Positions 18,854-31,600 are shown, numbered from the stretch's first letter. The stretch is DNA of 64,000 nt from Verrucomicrobiaceae bacterium UBA1938 (GCA_002336895.1 DDFC01000022.1:214748-278747), one strand, 5' to 3'. Numbers and translations are program-made. Notes: a model not told the origin generated them from the letters alone.

Positions 18854-19218
18854 GCAATCATATTCTTCCTCCATCTCCTCCCTTTCGGAAGAGAGCCCAA
18901 GAGAACAGGGTGACACTTCGCAAAGTTCATGACCGGTTCGTTGAGACGAGGCATGATAGCGACTCATCGGAAACAGGCGACTGCCAGCGGAGATCCATTA
19001 CCACCCCTCACCCGACCTCTCCCCGAAGAATACCAAGAGCTATGATGTCCGGGGCGGGGAGAGGGGGAAGCGCTTGTGAACTCTGAAAAAGCGCTGGAGC
19101 TTCAACTTGAAGCCCCTCTCTCCGTCTATGACATGTTGGGTCTGCGGAGCCTTCCGGGAGAGGTTGGGGGAGAGGCGGAAAGAAATTGAGAAAGCTGCTG
19201 GAGAAAAATCTCCCCAGC
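18854..19218. repeat. Intergenic repeat-rich region (CTCTCCCC/GGGGAGAG inverted repeats)
   Basis: This 365-bp gap between convergent SDR and methyltransferase genes holds no convincing gene. From about 19005 it is built of inverted blocks: CCGACCTCTCCCCG against CGGGGAGAGGGGG, and GGGGAGAGGGGG against CCCCTCTCTCC, then another GGGAGAGGTTGGGGGAGAGG. It can fold into long hairpins, like interspersed non-autonomous repeats in high-GC genomes. Confidence 0.55.
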
Positions 19219-19911
19219 TTACTTCCCCCCTCCCTCCGCCTTCCCAAAAAACATCAGATGCTGCCACGGCAGGCCGTCAAATTCGCGCACCAGCTTGAAT
19301 CCGTTCAAGTTCATCTCCTTGTTGATCTGAGCCTTGCTCATCTTGTGCTCGGGCTTGATCGGCACGGTGTCGTCTTCAGCGCGGAACTCGCACAGCACGA
19401 GCTGCCCGTCAGGCTTCAGCGCGGCGCGCATGGCGGCCAGCATCTGCACCGGGTGGCTGAACTCATGGTACACATCCACCATGAGGATGAGGTCGCAGGT
19501 GTTGGGCGGCAGCTTGGGGTCGTGATACAGGCCATCGATGGGCACGATGTTTTTCAGCCCTTCGCTTTCGATGTTCTTTTTCAGCATCTCGATCATCTGC
19601 GGCTGCACATCCACGGCATAGACCTTGCCCGTGTCCCCCACCATGCGGGCCAGGGGGAGGGTGTGATAGCCGTTGCCACAGCCCATGTCGCACAGCACCA
19701 TGCCGGGCTTTACCTGCAGCTGCTGGCGCATGAGCGTGGGGCCTTCCTCCTGCTCGCGCACGCGGCGCATCAGCCACTCAAAGCCGGACCAGTGCATGGT
19801 CCTGGCGATGGTGCGCCCCTCATACACCGTCAGCCCCGGCGGCGCGGCGGCCTCCTCCTGGGCGGGGAGAGTCAGGGAAAGGAGAAGCAGCAGGAAAATG
19901 AGCGGACGCAT
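19219..19911 (-). CDS. SAM-dependent methyltransferase with N-terminal signal sequence
   Basis: A 230-residue class I methyltransferase. The ATG at 19911 gives a convincing signal peptide (MRPLIFLLLLLSLTLPAQEE); the open frame upstream is not needed. The SAM-binding motif I is VLCDMGCGNGYHTLPLA, followed by the acidic loop VYAVDVQPQMIEML and the post-motif LILMVDVYHEF. It resembles small exported methyltransferase-like proteins seen in Bacteroidetes and Verrucomicrobiota. The signal peptide is odd because SAM is cytoplasmic. Substrate unknown. It is divergent from the gene at 20028; a small GC hairpin (TAGCGCC/GGCGCTA, 19953-19970) lies between them. Confidence 0.85.
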   Translation of the reverse strand: MRPLIFLLLLLSLTLPAQEEAAAPPGLTVYEGRTIARTMHWSGFEWLMRRVREQEEGPTLMRQQLQVKPGMVLCDMGCGNGYHTLPLARMVGDTGKVYAVDVQPQMIEMLKKNIESEGLKNIVPIDGLYHDPKLPPNTCDLILMVDVYHEFSHPVQMLAAMRAALKPDGQLVLCEFRAEDDTVPIKPEHKMSKAQINKEMNLNGFKLVREFDGLPWQHLMFFGKAEGGGK

Positions 19912-20027
19912 GGTTCGTGTGGGGATACTCAACGTGGGAACCCACCCTAATGTAGCGCCATGCGGCGCTAAAGACTTTTCCAGACTCGCGCTGGAAATCC
20001 CGGAGCGGCTTCGTATCCTGACCTGCC

Positions 20028-20894
20028 ATGACACGTCGTTTCATCGCCCGCCTGCTGCTGCCCCTGCTCGGATTCGGAGCCTTTGGCACCGCCGTGCTCA
20101 GCGCCCAGGACGCCCCCCCGGTGCCCAAGCCGCCGGAAAGGCCCGCCATCCCCGAGGACGTGGTGGGAGACGAGCACGTGCGCGAGGAGTTCGGCGTAAA
20201 CCAGTTCACCACGCCGTCCATCCGCAAGCTCTTCGACATGCTCAACAACGTGGGCAAGCTGCGCTTTGACGACCTCAAGCGCCCTTTCACGGACAAGACA
20301 CCCGCAGACCGCGTCATCGTGGCCATGGGCCTGGGCACCCTCATCGCCGATGGCTTTCTCATCGTACAGTGCGAGCGCGTGGACGAGATGGAGGCTGTGG
20401 GCCGCGCCATGATCAAGTACGGCAAGGCGCTGGGCGCTGGCAACCGCATGAACAAGCACACCGGCAGCCTCTTTGAATACAGCCTCAAGGGCAACTGGCA
20501 GGACCTCCGCGTGGAGCTGGCCAAGACCCAGAGCGATGTGGAGGCCGAGATGGTGCAGCTGCGCGATGTGGACATCGCCCACCTCATCAGCCTCGGCGGC
20601 TGGCTACGCGCCCTGGAGATCGCCACCAAGAGCATCAGCGACAACTACGCTGAGGAAAAGACCCGCCAGCTCACGCGCCACGACATCGCCGAATACTACC
20701 TCATGAGCATGGACAGCCTGCACCCCCGCCTGCTGAAAAACCCCTCCCTCGTGGAGCTGCGCAAAGGGCTGGAGGAGATGCTGCCCATGCTGGACGTGCC
20801 TGAGGGCAAGGCCCTCACCGAAGCCGAGGTCAAAGCCCTACACCAGAAGGCCTCCGCGCTCGCCCGCATCGTCACCGATAAAATGAACGGCTGA
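20028..20894 (+). CDS. Exported protein of unknown function
   Basis: A 288-residue protein not recognised as a member of a named family. It has a signal peptide with a positively charged start (MTRRFIARLLLPLLGFGAFGTAVLSAQ), a short proline-rich linker (PPVPKPPERPAIPED) and a helical body. Hydrophobic segments inside the body (VIVAMGLGTLIADGFLIVQ) look like buried helices. ADRVIVAMGLGTLIADG and DVDIAHLISLGGWLRALE are the most distinctive blocks. It is followed 31 bp later by another small conserved gene in the same direction. Confidence 0.7.
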   Translation: MTRRFIARLLLPLLGFGAFGTAVLSAQDAPPVPKPPERPAIPEDVVGDEHVREEFGVNQFTTPSIRKLFDMLNNVGKLRFDDLKRPFTDKTPADRVIVAMGLGTLIADGFLIVQCERVDEMEAVGRAMIKYGKALGAGNRMNKHTGSLFEYSLKGNWQDLRVELAKTQSDVEAEMVQLRDVDIAHLISLGGWLRALEIATKSISDNYAEEKTRQLTRHDIAEYYLMSMDSLHPRLLKNPSLVELRKGLEEMLPMLDVPEGKALTEAEVKALHQKASALARIVTDKMNG

Positions 20895-20925
20895 GCCCAG
20901 CCCCGTATCTTCCTCACCTCTTTTC

Positions 20926-21447
20926 ATGGCCAATCTCACCTCGGAACAGCGTCAACTCGTCGAACAATGGGCCGCTGAAGGCGCAAACCTCAATCAGATC
21001 CAGGACCGTCTGCGCAACGAATGCTCGGTCACACTCACCTACATGGAGACGCGCCTGCTCATCATGGAGCTGGGAGTAAAGATCCAGGACAAGCCACGCG
21101 AGGCCCCGCCTGAGGAAAAGCCCGCCCCGCCACCCGCACCGGCAGATGCCGCTGCTAACGCAGGCGACTATGCGGATGAAGACGGTGTGGCCGATGAGCT
21201 GCTGCCGCCTGACAGTTCACCTGCAGAAGGCGGTGCGCTCGACATCTCAGTGGACGAGATCCCGCCACCCGGCGCACTCGTAAGCGGCAAGGTCACCTTC
21301 AGCGACGGCGTCACCGCTCAGTGGTACGTGGATCAGATGGGCAGCCTAGGCATGCGTGGCCCCGCCCCCGGTTACCAGCCGCCCGCCGCAGACATCCCAG
21401 CCTTCCAGAGCGAGCTCTATCGCACCCTTGAGCTGCGCGGCTTCTGA
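20926..21447 (+). CDS. Conserved protein of unknown function with Pro/Ala-rich linker
   Basis: A 173-residue soluble protein, not recognised. The N-terminal about 55 residues are predicted helical (SEQRQLVEQWAAEGANLNQIQ, then VTLTYMETRLLIMELGVKI) and resemble a small DNA-binding-like helical unit. A low-complexity Pro/Ala/Asp linker (about 60-105) joins it to a short C-terminal domain with VSGKVTFSDGVTAQWYVDQMG and YRTLELRGF. It sits between an exported protein gene and the trpG-like gene, all on the plus strand. Confidence 0.7.
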   Translation: MANLTSEQRQLVEQWAAEGANLNQIQDRLRNECSVTLTYMETRLLIMELGVKIQDKPREAPPEEKPAPPPAPADAAANAGDYADEDGVADELLPPDSSPAEGGALDISVDEIPPPGALVSGKVTFSDGVTAQWYVDQMGSLGMRGPAPGYQPPAADIPAFQSELYRTLELRGF

Positions 21448-21486
21448 ATTTTGAACTATAAACCCTAAACTTGGAACCCGGTCTCC

Positions 21487-22056
21487 GTGCTTCTCATCAT
21501 CGACAACTACGACTCCTTCACCTACAACCTCGTCCAGTATTTCGGCGAGATGGGAGCCGTCATGGAAATCCGCCGCAATGACCAGGTGACGCTGGACGAG
21601 ATCGAAAAGCTCAAGCCCGATCATATCTGCATCTCCCCCGGCCCCTGCACGCCCAAGGAAGCCGGCATCAGCTGCGCGGTGATCGAGCGCTTTGGCAAGT
21701 CCACCCCGCTCCTCGGCGTGTGCCTGGGCCATCAGGCCATCGGCCACGTCTTCGGCGGCGATGTCGTCCGCGCAGGCCGCCTCATGCACGGCAAGACCTC
21801 GCTGATCAATCATCAGGGCGAATCCGTCTTCAAAGGTCTGCCGCAGCCCTTTGAGGCCACGCGCTACCACTCCCTGCTCGTCAAGCGCGACACCCTGCCC
21901 GACTGCCTGGCCATCACCGCCACCTGTAGTGATGACGAGTCCGAGATCATGGGCCTGCGCCACAAGGAGCTGCCCATCCACGGTGTGCAGTTCCACCCTG
22001 AGTCCATCCTGACCCAGGACGGCAAAAAGCTGCTGAGAAACTTCCTGGAGATGTGA
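21487..22056 (+). CDS. trpG: Anthranilate/aminodeoxychorismate synthase glutamine amidotransferase
   Basis: A 189-residue class I glutamine amidotransferase that feeds ammonia to TrpE or PabB for tryptophan or folate synthesis. The start is a GTG ([19 protein letters not shown]), fixed by the conserved N-terminal motif. The catalytic Cys is in [11 protein letters not shown] and the His-Glu pair in [22 protein letters not shown] and the RYHSLLV block are also present. No trpE or pabB lies next to it, so whether it serves TrpE, PabB or both cannot be decided here. Confidence 0.93.
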   Translation: MLLIIDNYDSFTYNLVQYFGEMGAVMEIRRNDQVTLDEIEKLKPDHICISPGPCTPKEAGISCAVIERFGKSTPLLGVCLGHQAIGHVFGGDVVRAGRLMHGKTSLINHQGESVFKGLPQPFEATRYHSLLVKRDTLPDCLAITATCSDDESEIMGLRHKELPIHGVQFHPESILTQDGKKLLRNFLEM

Positions 22057-22078
22057 GCCCCATCACGGCGCGGATGCC

Positions 22079-22492
22079 ATGACTGATGCAGAACATCTCC
22101 GCCGTTTTGAGGACCACAGCCTGCCGCATGAGCAGTGGACGCACCGCGCCCACTTGAAGGTGGCCTACCTCTACCTGCAGCAGTTCTCTTTCGCTGAAAC
22201 TCTGGAGCGCCTGCGCATCGGCATCAAAGCCTACAATGCCGCCCATGGCATCCAGGACACACCCACCGGCGGCTACCACGAGACGCTGACCCAGGTATGG
22301 CTCCAGCTGGTGCACGCCACCCTGCGCCAGTTTGGCCCCGCCGAAAACGCCGATGCCTTCTTCGACGCCCAGACCCAGCTCAGCAGCAGGCGCACCCCGC
22401 TGCTCTTCTATTCAAGAGACCTGATCATGTCCGCCGAGGCGAAGCAGGCCTTTGTCGCCCCGGACCTTGCTCTGCTGCCGCTGGTGAAGTAA
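22079..22492 (+). CDS. Conserved protein of unknown function
   Basis: A 137-residue soluble helical protein. The pattern FEDHSLPHEQWTHRAHLKVAYLYL near the N-terminus, with several His residues, is typical of a widespread uncharacterised family; GYHETLTQVWLQLVH is the second conserved block. The clustered His residues suggest metal or ligand binding, but this is inference. It starts 22 bp after trpG and is probably cotranscribed with it. Confidence 0.75.
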   Translation: MTDAEHLRRFEDHSLPHEQWTHRAHLKVAYLYLQQFSFAETLERLRIGIKAYNAAHGIQDTPTGGYHETLTQVWLQLVHATLRQFGPAENADAFFDAQTQLSSRRTPLLFYSRDLIMSAEAKQAFVAPDLALLPLVK

Positions 22493-22646
22493 GGCAGTCG
22501 GCCCCTCCCTCGATCGTGAATAATGAAACAACTTAAACTCATATAGCAAAAAGTTAGAATTTATCCCCCAGTTTGGATAAGCTTTGTTTCAGAATTGGAC
22601 TTAAATACAAGTTTCCAAAGGAAGGACTCTCTGCTAACAAAACACC
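22493..22646. promoter_or_regulatory. AT-rich upstream region of the giant protease with a dyad
   Basis: This 154-bp gap is clearly richer in A+T than its surroundings. It contains an inverted pair TTATCC (22561-22566) and GGATAA (22575-22580) with an 8-nt spacer, a possible operator. It is the natural place for the promoter of the 9.1-kb gene; no clear consensus promoter was identified. Confidence 0.4.
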
Positions 22647-25600
22647 ATGGCAAAAGCCACAAGATTGACTCCATTCAAAACAGTTGTTTTTCTAATTCTG
22701 GGACTGCTCGCAGCCGGCTTTTTCTGGCACTTGCAGAAAACCCAGCAAACAGAACAGGCGCAGACTCAGCTTCATTTACCCGCTGCCAGCCATGCTACCG
22801 CAGGGTCTTCATCTGGAACAAACGACGCTTCATCCAGCCCGGAAGCAGCAGCTCAAAAAAAGACAGGTCCCAACGCCGCTCCAGCCCCGGGCAAACAGGA
22901 AAAACGTTGGATGGATGGGGAGACTGTCTGGTCATCAGCTGTTGAAAAGAATCCCGCAGGTGGCCAGCACCGCGTCCGCCTCATTCAAACATCCTCCTAT
23001 CATCAACTGCTGCGCGTCGAAGAAGAGGTGACTCCGAACCCAAATGGCGGCGGACTACAGATCACGCAGCAGCGGGCGATGGTGGCCACACAGTTGCTGA
23101 TCAAAGCCACCCCCGGAGTAAGCCAGGAGCGCCTCGCCGCCGCCATACGCCCTTTTGGCGCGGAGGTCATGCGCCAGATCCCCGGCTCAGAAGTGTTCCT
23201 GATCAGCATACCCGCCCCCGATGGCAATGCACTGCCTGCTGCGGCGCAGTCCATCAGCCAGCTTCCCGGAGTTGTATCCTATGCGGAGCCGGACTTCATC
23301 GTCCATTCCACCACCACCCCCAACGACACACGATTTTCCGAACAGTGGAGCCTGAACAACACCGGACAAACGTCCGGGACCGTGGATGCGGACATCGATG
23401 CCCCCGAGGCCTGGGCTTTGACCACCGGCTCCAGCTCGGTCATCGTGGCCGTGATTGACAGCGGTGTGGACTACACCCACCCCGATCTCTCGGCCAACAT
23501 CTGGACAAACCCGGGCGAGACGGCGGGAAACGGGATCGATGACGACGGGAATGGCTACATCGACGACACCCGTGGCTGGAACTTTGTGAACAGCAACAAT
23601 ACGCCGCTGGACGACACAACTCACGGCACTCACGTGGCAGGGATCATCGGCGCGGCGGGAAACAACAACGCAGGGATCAGCGGCGTGGTCTGGCAGGTGA
23701 AGCTGATGCCGGTGAAGTTTCTCAATTCAAGCGGCTACGGCACCACTTCGGACGCCATCTCCAGCATCAACTATGCACGTGTGAAGGGCGCTCATATCAT
23801 CAACCACTCGTGGGGTGGCATGAGTTTCTCCCAGTCGCTGAAAGACGCCATCGACACCGCCGGCAACGCTGGCATTCTCAATGTCTGCGCCGCCGACAAC
23901 GGCAACGGAACCAACGAAGACGTCACGCCCAACTACCCTTCCAGCTTTGCCAGCGCCAGCATCATCGCCGTGGCAAGCACCACGGAAACAGACGCCCTTT
24001 CAAATTTCTCCGATTACGGGCCCACCACGGTGCATCTCGGCGCACCCGGCTCCAACATCCTCAGCACCCTGCCCGGTGGCACCTATGGACTGAACAGCGG
24101 CACATCCATGGCCACGCCGCACGTCAGCGGCATCGCGGCCCTGGTGAAGGCTGCCAAAAGCTCGCTTACGGGCGCGGATCTCAAGGCGATCTTGCAGGCT
24201 TCCGTGGACCATGATACCGCCCTCGAAGGCAAGCTCGTCACCGAAGGCCGCGCAAATGCCGTCAATGCCGTGCAGACAGCGAATGACTTGAGCGTCCTGC
24301 CCGCGACTGGGGTGAAAAGCCAGGGAAACCGCGGCGGCCCCTTTGCGGCGGCCTCTGTGACCTACACCGTGAAGAACAACCGCAGCACCTATGTGAACTG
24401 GACGGCTGGCCTGACGGGCGCCCCCTGGGCCAGTGTCAGCCCGACATCCGGCTTCCTTCTGCCCGGATCCTCCACCAGCGTCACAGTGACCATCAACACC
24501 ACGCTGGCCAATTCCGCCGTGCCCGGCCTCAACCAAGGTACACTCGCGATCACCGACACGACAACAAACTTCAGCATCATGCGGCCCGTCACTCTGGACG
24601 TCCGAATCCCCTACATATACTCGTATGACCTGAGCACCGATCCCGGCTGGAGCCGCACTGGATGGTGGCAGTACGGCACTCCCACCGGGCGTGGAGGCAA
24701 CTCCGCCAATCCCAACCCCGACCCGACCAGCGGAGCCACGGGCAGCAATGTCTTTGGCGCCAACCTCAATGGAGACTTCCCCGCGATCACCACTGGCACG
24801 TACTCCCTCATAGCAGGCCCCTTTGATCTGCGCGGCTATACCGGCACCACCTTGCAGTTCCAGCGCTGGCTCAACACGGCCACCAGCTATTGGGATGGCT
24901 ACCACCGGCTGGAGGCCTCCACGGACGGAGGGGCCACCTGGAGCAAGATCTGGGACACCACCTACTTCAGCGGAGTGGCCGAAAAAGCCTGGAACCTGCA
25001 GAGCTACGGCCTCGGGGCGATGGGCGACAATCAGGCATCGGTCCTCATCCGCTGGAGCTACGATGTGCCCGGTGGCTTTCCGGCCACTTCCGGCTGGAAC
25101 ATCGATGACATTAAGATCACCGGCACTCCTGGCAAAAGACTTTTCATCGACGGCGTGGCGACGGCGGCGGAAAACTCCGGCACCGCATCGCTCACCCTGC
25201 ACATCGAGCCTCCGCTGGGAACGGCGCAGACCGTCACCCTGAACTCAAGCGTCACGACGGCGGCCACGCTGCCAGCCACGGTGACAGTGCCAGCCAACAC
25301 CAGCTCCATGACCGTGACAGCCACGTTGATCGACGACGCGCTGATCGACGGCACCCAGACTGCGGCGCTCACCCCCAGCCTGGCAGGCTATACCTCCATA
25401 CCTTGGAATCTCGCGGTGACGGACAATGAAACGACGACAATCTCATTGTCCGTGCCAACGACAGTCACCGAGGGGCAGGGCAATCTGGAAGGAACGGTGA
25501 ACCTGAGTGCTGCGCCAGGACGGGATGTGATGGTGACGCTGACATCGAGCAATCCCTACGCGGCAAGCGTGCCCGCCTTCGTCCTGGTGCGTTCGGGCCA

Positions 25601-28600
25601 GACCAGTGGAACCTTTGCCATCTCAATGCCGCAGAATGATGTCTATGAGGGGACCAAGAGCACTCAAATCAGCGCCTCCATGACCAACTGGACCGGAGCC
25701 TCTACCACGATATCGGTGCTGGATGACGAAAGCGAGACGCTGAGCCTGAGCTTCCCCCTCAGCGCGGGAAGTTACAACTATGCCGAAGGCCTGGCAACCA
25801 CGGGCTATGAAGGCACGGTGAGCATGACCGCACCACGCTACGTGGACACGGTGATCACTCTGAGCCTCAATCCAACCACGCGCATGGGCCTGCCTTCCAC
25901 GGTGACGATTCCAGCCGGCAAAACCTCCGCCACCATCACGCCCATGACCATCGTGGATGACGCGCTGGCAAACGGCGTTCAGACGGTCACCGTCACAGCT
26001 GCCGCCACAAACTTCACCACTGCGACAGCGGGAGTTACCGTGGCGGATAATGAAGTCGTTTCGTTTGCCTTTGATTACATCGCTTCACCCCAGACGGGTG
26101 GTGGCAGCCAGTATTACAGTGTGTACGCACTCGACTCAGGAGGGGCTGTGGCGGTGGGTTACACTGGTACAGCCACAATCTCCGGCTTGGATCATGGAGC
26201 GGTGGACCCCGGCTACAATGGCAGCAGCAGCCTCACCTTTAATTTTGGGGTGGCCAATTCACTCTACCTGGGCTCCCCCACGGTGAGTTCCAGTTATTCG
26301 ATCCGGGCCGTCGCAGGTGCGGCAACAGGAACGTCCAACAGCTTCACGGTCACAGGAGCACCGCTCAATATCGCAAGCGTGACCGCCAATGAGATCGCTT
26401 ATGACCCGGTCACAAACCGGGTCTATGCCAGCACGAGCAGTGGCACGGTGGTGCCGATCAATCCAGACACCGGAGCCATGGATGCCGCTATCACTGTGAG
26501 TACAGGCGCCGTGGGGCAGATCGAGATTTCCACCTCCGGCGGCATTCTTTATGCGGCGATCAATAACCGCACCCAGCTTGTGAAGGTGGATCTCGCCACA
26601 AAAGCTGTCGGCACACCGTTCGGTGTAGGCTCTTATGCTGGCACCCCCAGGACGGTGAAAGACTTTGCCATTTTACCGAACGACAGCAACACGGTCGGCG
26701 TGGTCTTGGACATCCCCGGCACCGGAGTAATGGATCATGTCGCCATCTACACCAATGGGGTGAAACGCACGACCGTCCTTTCCGTGGACACCAGTTCTTA
26801 TACCAATCCAGTAGTCGCCTCTCAGATCACTGCCGGTGGAACCGCCAACCGCTTCTACGCAAGCAATGGCACAACCAACGCTACCAGCAACAAGCTGTAT
26901 CTGCTGGATGTCAGTGCCGGCGGGGTGGCGCTCAGCCGCTACTACCTTGAATCTGGAACTTTGACCAATCTCACCGCCAGCGGCGGCCTCGTCGCGGATG
27001 ACACCGGGCGTATTTACGACGGTGAATCTGGCAACCCGCTGGGCCGCATCGGCAATGGCGATCCAGCGGGAGTCCTGCTTGACTCGACCACCGGGCGGGC
27101 GGCCCAGATCATCCACACGACTCAGTATTACTACGATCCGTATGCGCTGTCCGTGTTTGAGCTGAGCGGCTACAGCGAGACGGGCAGGATCATCACCAAC
27201 ACGACAGCACCATTCACTGACAACAGCTACACTCCCACGCTGCTTTCCCGCGTCGTGAAAGCAGGCACTCGCACGGTGGCTTACCGTACCGCCAGCAGTG
27301 TGATGCTGGTGAAATCCTACCTTCTGCCGGACACGGCGACTCCAGCACCGGATCTGGCGGTGCAGCAGATGACAGCACCCTCTGCGATCGAAAATGGCAA
27401 ACCCATGAGCTTCAACATGCTGGTGAGGAACAACGGCAACGCGACTGCGAACAACGTCACGCTCACCAGCGACTGGACGTCAGGGGCTGTTTATCTGGGA
27501 GCCAGCACCACTCAGGGAACGCTGGCACGCAGCGGCTCGCACTTGAGTGTGAACATCGGTGCGCTGGCAGCAGGCCAGACGGTGACGGTCTGCCTCCAAT
27601 TGAACGGCGGCAACAATACCAACCGAGCTTTGGTCACGACCTCGGACACTGAGCCGTTCACTGTAAACAACATCCACACTTTTTCGACATCTGCCGGCAC
27701 AAACTCGGCACCGTTTTATTATCTGCCGTTGCAGGGGCGGGACATCGTCGGCAGCCAGAATTCGCAGCAAGTGTATTCTGCCAATGGGTTTGGCGGCGGG
27801 TTTTTCGCCGGCACTCTGGTGGTGATGGATCTCTCCGCCCCTGCGGTGCGTGCTTTCGTACCCATCGGCAGTGCGCCAGGCTGCCTGGCGCTGAGTCAAG
27901 ATGGTGCGAATCTGTATGTGGGACTGGACGGCACGGGACAGGTGGTGCCCGTGAATGTGGCCACACTGACGTCCGGCACCGCCTTCGCACCGGGTACCGC
28001 GGCAGACGGGCGCCGGCTTTTTGCCAACGACATCGTCGCGATGACTGGAAACGGAGGGGATCTCGTCATCGCACGAAAAGATGCTTTGGGAGCGCAGGCG
28101 GGAGTCGCTTTGTATTCAAACGGCACCGCCGTCGGCACCACCACGCCGACCACGGAGTCCACCCAATGGCTGGCAGCTGGAGCGAACGGCAGCGTCTGCT
28201 ACAGCTATGGTAGCAGCGCCACTTGGAGCTCTGGTACGCTGTACCGAATGGATGTGAACAGCGGCGGTGTCAGCATCGCCGCAAGCCGATCTAGCGTGAT
28301 GCTCGGGCGTAGAGTGGGATTTGCCAGCGGCAGGGTGCTGGCGGCCAACGGCCTCATGTATGATGCCACCACTCTGGCGGATGCTGGCTCGCTGTTTAGT
28401 GGCACAGCCTATTCTTATACAAGCCCCGGGCTGACCTGCTACGACCCGACGCGCGAACGAATCTACGCGCTCGCCTCGGCTGCGAACACGCCGTTGATTG
28501 CGTTTAACTCGCTCACGTTAGCTCTGACCGCTCAATATACCGCCAACAGCTACACCGGATACGGTGAACGGATGGTGCGCTGGGGGAACAGCGGCCTGGC

Positions 28601-31600
28601 CTTCAGCGTAGGCGTTAGCTACAACAACCCAGGCGTGTACTGGAGAGACAGCCCCGATCTGGTGCCGAATCCGCCGCTGCATGTGAACCTGCCTGCCACC
28701 CTGGCGGAGAATGCCGGTGTGATCTCCGGCGCGGGAACCGTGCAGCTGAATGTGGCACCCGCGACCAGTCTGACGGTGAACCTCACGTCCTCCAACCCGG
28801 CACTGCTTCAAGTGCCGGCAAGTGTGACGGTGCCCGCCGGGCAGACCTCTGTGACTTTGAACCTGACGCTGATCAATGACAGCGTGCTCAATGGTGCCCG
28901 GACGGTAACGATCACCCCCAGTGGCTCGTCGAGCTATACTTTTAACACAGGATCAGTCGTCGTCACGGATGATGAGGCGGGCACTCTTTCGCTGACATTG
29001 CCAGCGGCTGCCACAGAAGGCTCAGGGGCGGTGCATGGCCAGGCGGTGGTGAATCTTGTCAACGGGCCTGCGGGCGGAGACATCACGGTGCAGCTTTCTT
29101 CCAACCGGACGGACAAACTCACCGTCCCGGCAAGCGTGATCATTCCAGCCGGACAGAGCAGAGCAGCATTTGACCTGACGCTGCTGGATGACACCATAAT
29201 AGACGGCACCCAAGTGGTCGGCATCACCGCAGCGGTGGCTGGCTGGACGCCTGCCAATGCCAGCCTCAATGTCCTGGACAATGAAGCCTCCACGATGAGT
29301 TTGAGCATGGGGACGACCGTCACCGAAGGCTATGGTTACTACCCTGTGTCCGTTATGCTGACCGGCAAGGTGCAGCAGGACACGGTGGTGAGCCTGACCA
29401 GCAGCAAGCCCGCCAAATACTCCGTGCCAGCTACCGTGACGATCGCGGCAGGCAGCAGTTTCAGCACGTTCTACGTGAACGCTCCTGACGACACACTGAA
29501 GGACGGCCGGCAAACGGTGACGATCACCGCGACATCGGCGGGTCTGACGACTCTCTCACAGAACATCATCGTGCTCGACAACGACCTCGCCGTCCTGCAA
29601 TGGGGAAACCTTCCCAATGTGACGGTGGGCGATGCCGTCCCGGTGACAGTCACGGCAACCACCATTGATGGTGATCCGGCCTCTTTCGGGTACACCTACC
29701 CAACGATCACGCCGACGGGCACTCAGAACGGGAGCCCGCTGACAAACCTCACAGGAACTCTCACCTTCAGCAGCTCAAGCAATGTCTTCACCGGCAATCT
29801 CCGCTTCCTGAGACCGGGCGGCAATACCATAGTTAGCGTTTCCTACGGCGGAGTCACGGCCAGCAGCAATGCCTTCACGGTGGCGTCCGGCCCCATGAGT
29901 GCGTTTGTCTGGAGTGCCATCCCTACGACACTGCCGCAGCCGGGCACGCCGCTTCCAATCACGGTGTATGCAGCGGATGGGTACGGCAACCGACTGACAG
30001 GATACTCGGGCACCGCCAGCCTCAGCGCGGCATCTGCAGCAGGAACAGCCGCAGTCAGCACGGCCGGCACCGGATCAGTCCCTTCAGTGATCGAAACCTC
30101 GACCGACCAGTCGCGCATGACGTTGCTGATCTTTCCAAGTCAAATCAACAGCTCAGGTCGTTTGCGCAGCCTGTCGCTGGAGGTGCAGACGCCACCGGGA
30201 CGCCCCTTTACCAGCTTCCTGATCCGGGCGAAACAAACCAGCACATCGAATCTCAGCACCTACTGGGACAATTCCGGTTATACGGTGCTGCGGCAGGGAG
30301 CGCTGGACCTCACGCAGAGCAAGGGATGGGTGGAGATCCCCTTCACCACCCCACTGAACTACGACGGCACATCCAACCTGCAGATTGACCTGAGCTTCAC
30401 GACCAGCGGCACAGCCGCAGGCGGGGCTTGGTTCGGCAGCAGTTTCTCTTATTACGTCGTCGGCAATTCGGCCAACAGCTCCCAAGGCTATGGATCGCCG
30501 GAGAACTGGTCCACTAATCATCCTTACCCTTATACTGGGGGCTTCCCCAACTTGCAGCTCTCATTTGGCACCGCTCTCACTGTCTCCCCCGCAGTCACCG
30601 ACAGCTTCATCAATGGCGTATGGACGGGAAACGTGACCTTCAGCCAGGCGGCATCCAATGTGGTGCTCATTGCCAGCAATGGTGCTGCAACAGGCGCAAG
30701 CAACGCCTTTGAGGTGGGCACCGTCACCCCCTCAGCGCCCGTGATTTCCACGCTGCCAGCCTACAGCGCCACTTCCTCGACAGCCATCTCCTGGGGAGCG
30801 GTGGCCACGGCCACAGATTACTACATCGAAGCAGCCACGGACAGCACCTTTGCCGCCCCTGTGGCCAGCAGCGGATGGATCACATCCACCTCATACACGT
30901 TTTCCAATCTCACCAACGACACGCATTACTACTACCGCGCCAAAGCCCGCAAAGGCACACTGGAAGGAACCTGGAGCAACATTGTGGATTCGACCCAGGA
31001 CAACGTCGGCCCCAAAATTTATCTCTCGAATGTGGACGACACCGCCATCACCACCTTTACCACCACGCGCTCCCCCGTCCTCATTCAAGGCCATATCACT
31101 GACACATCGGGCGTCGCATCCTTTTCGATCATCAGCGGCGGCTCCACCTACCCATGGACTGTCAATGCCGATGGAACATGGAGTGTCAACCTGAGCACTC
31201 CCAGCGCGGGCAGCTACCTCCTCGGCTTCTCCGGAGTGGACAAGGCCAGTGCCACCGCCAACACGACGTCACGCAGCATCTACATCACCCGCGCTGCGGA
31301 CACGGATAACAACGGCCTCCCCGATGACTGGCAGAGCACCTATGGGCTGGCGCTCAGTGGCGCCAACAGCGGCCAGACCGCAGACCCTGACCATGATGGC
31401 AGGGCCAACTTGCTCGAATACGCCCTCAACTCCCCGCCGAACAGCAGCTCAGGAAACACCATTCCAAGCGCCGCCAGTGAGATCAAAAGCGCCGATGGCA
31501 AGACCTACCTCGTGTACCGCTATGACCGCCGCAGGGGTGCGCTGGATCTGGCCTACGTCCTGGAGTTCAGCACCGATCTGGCGACGTGGTCGGCATCCAG

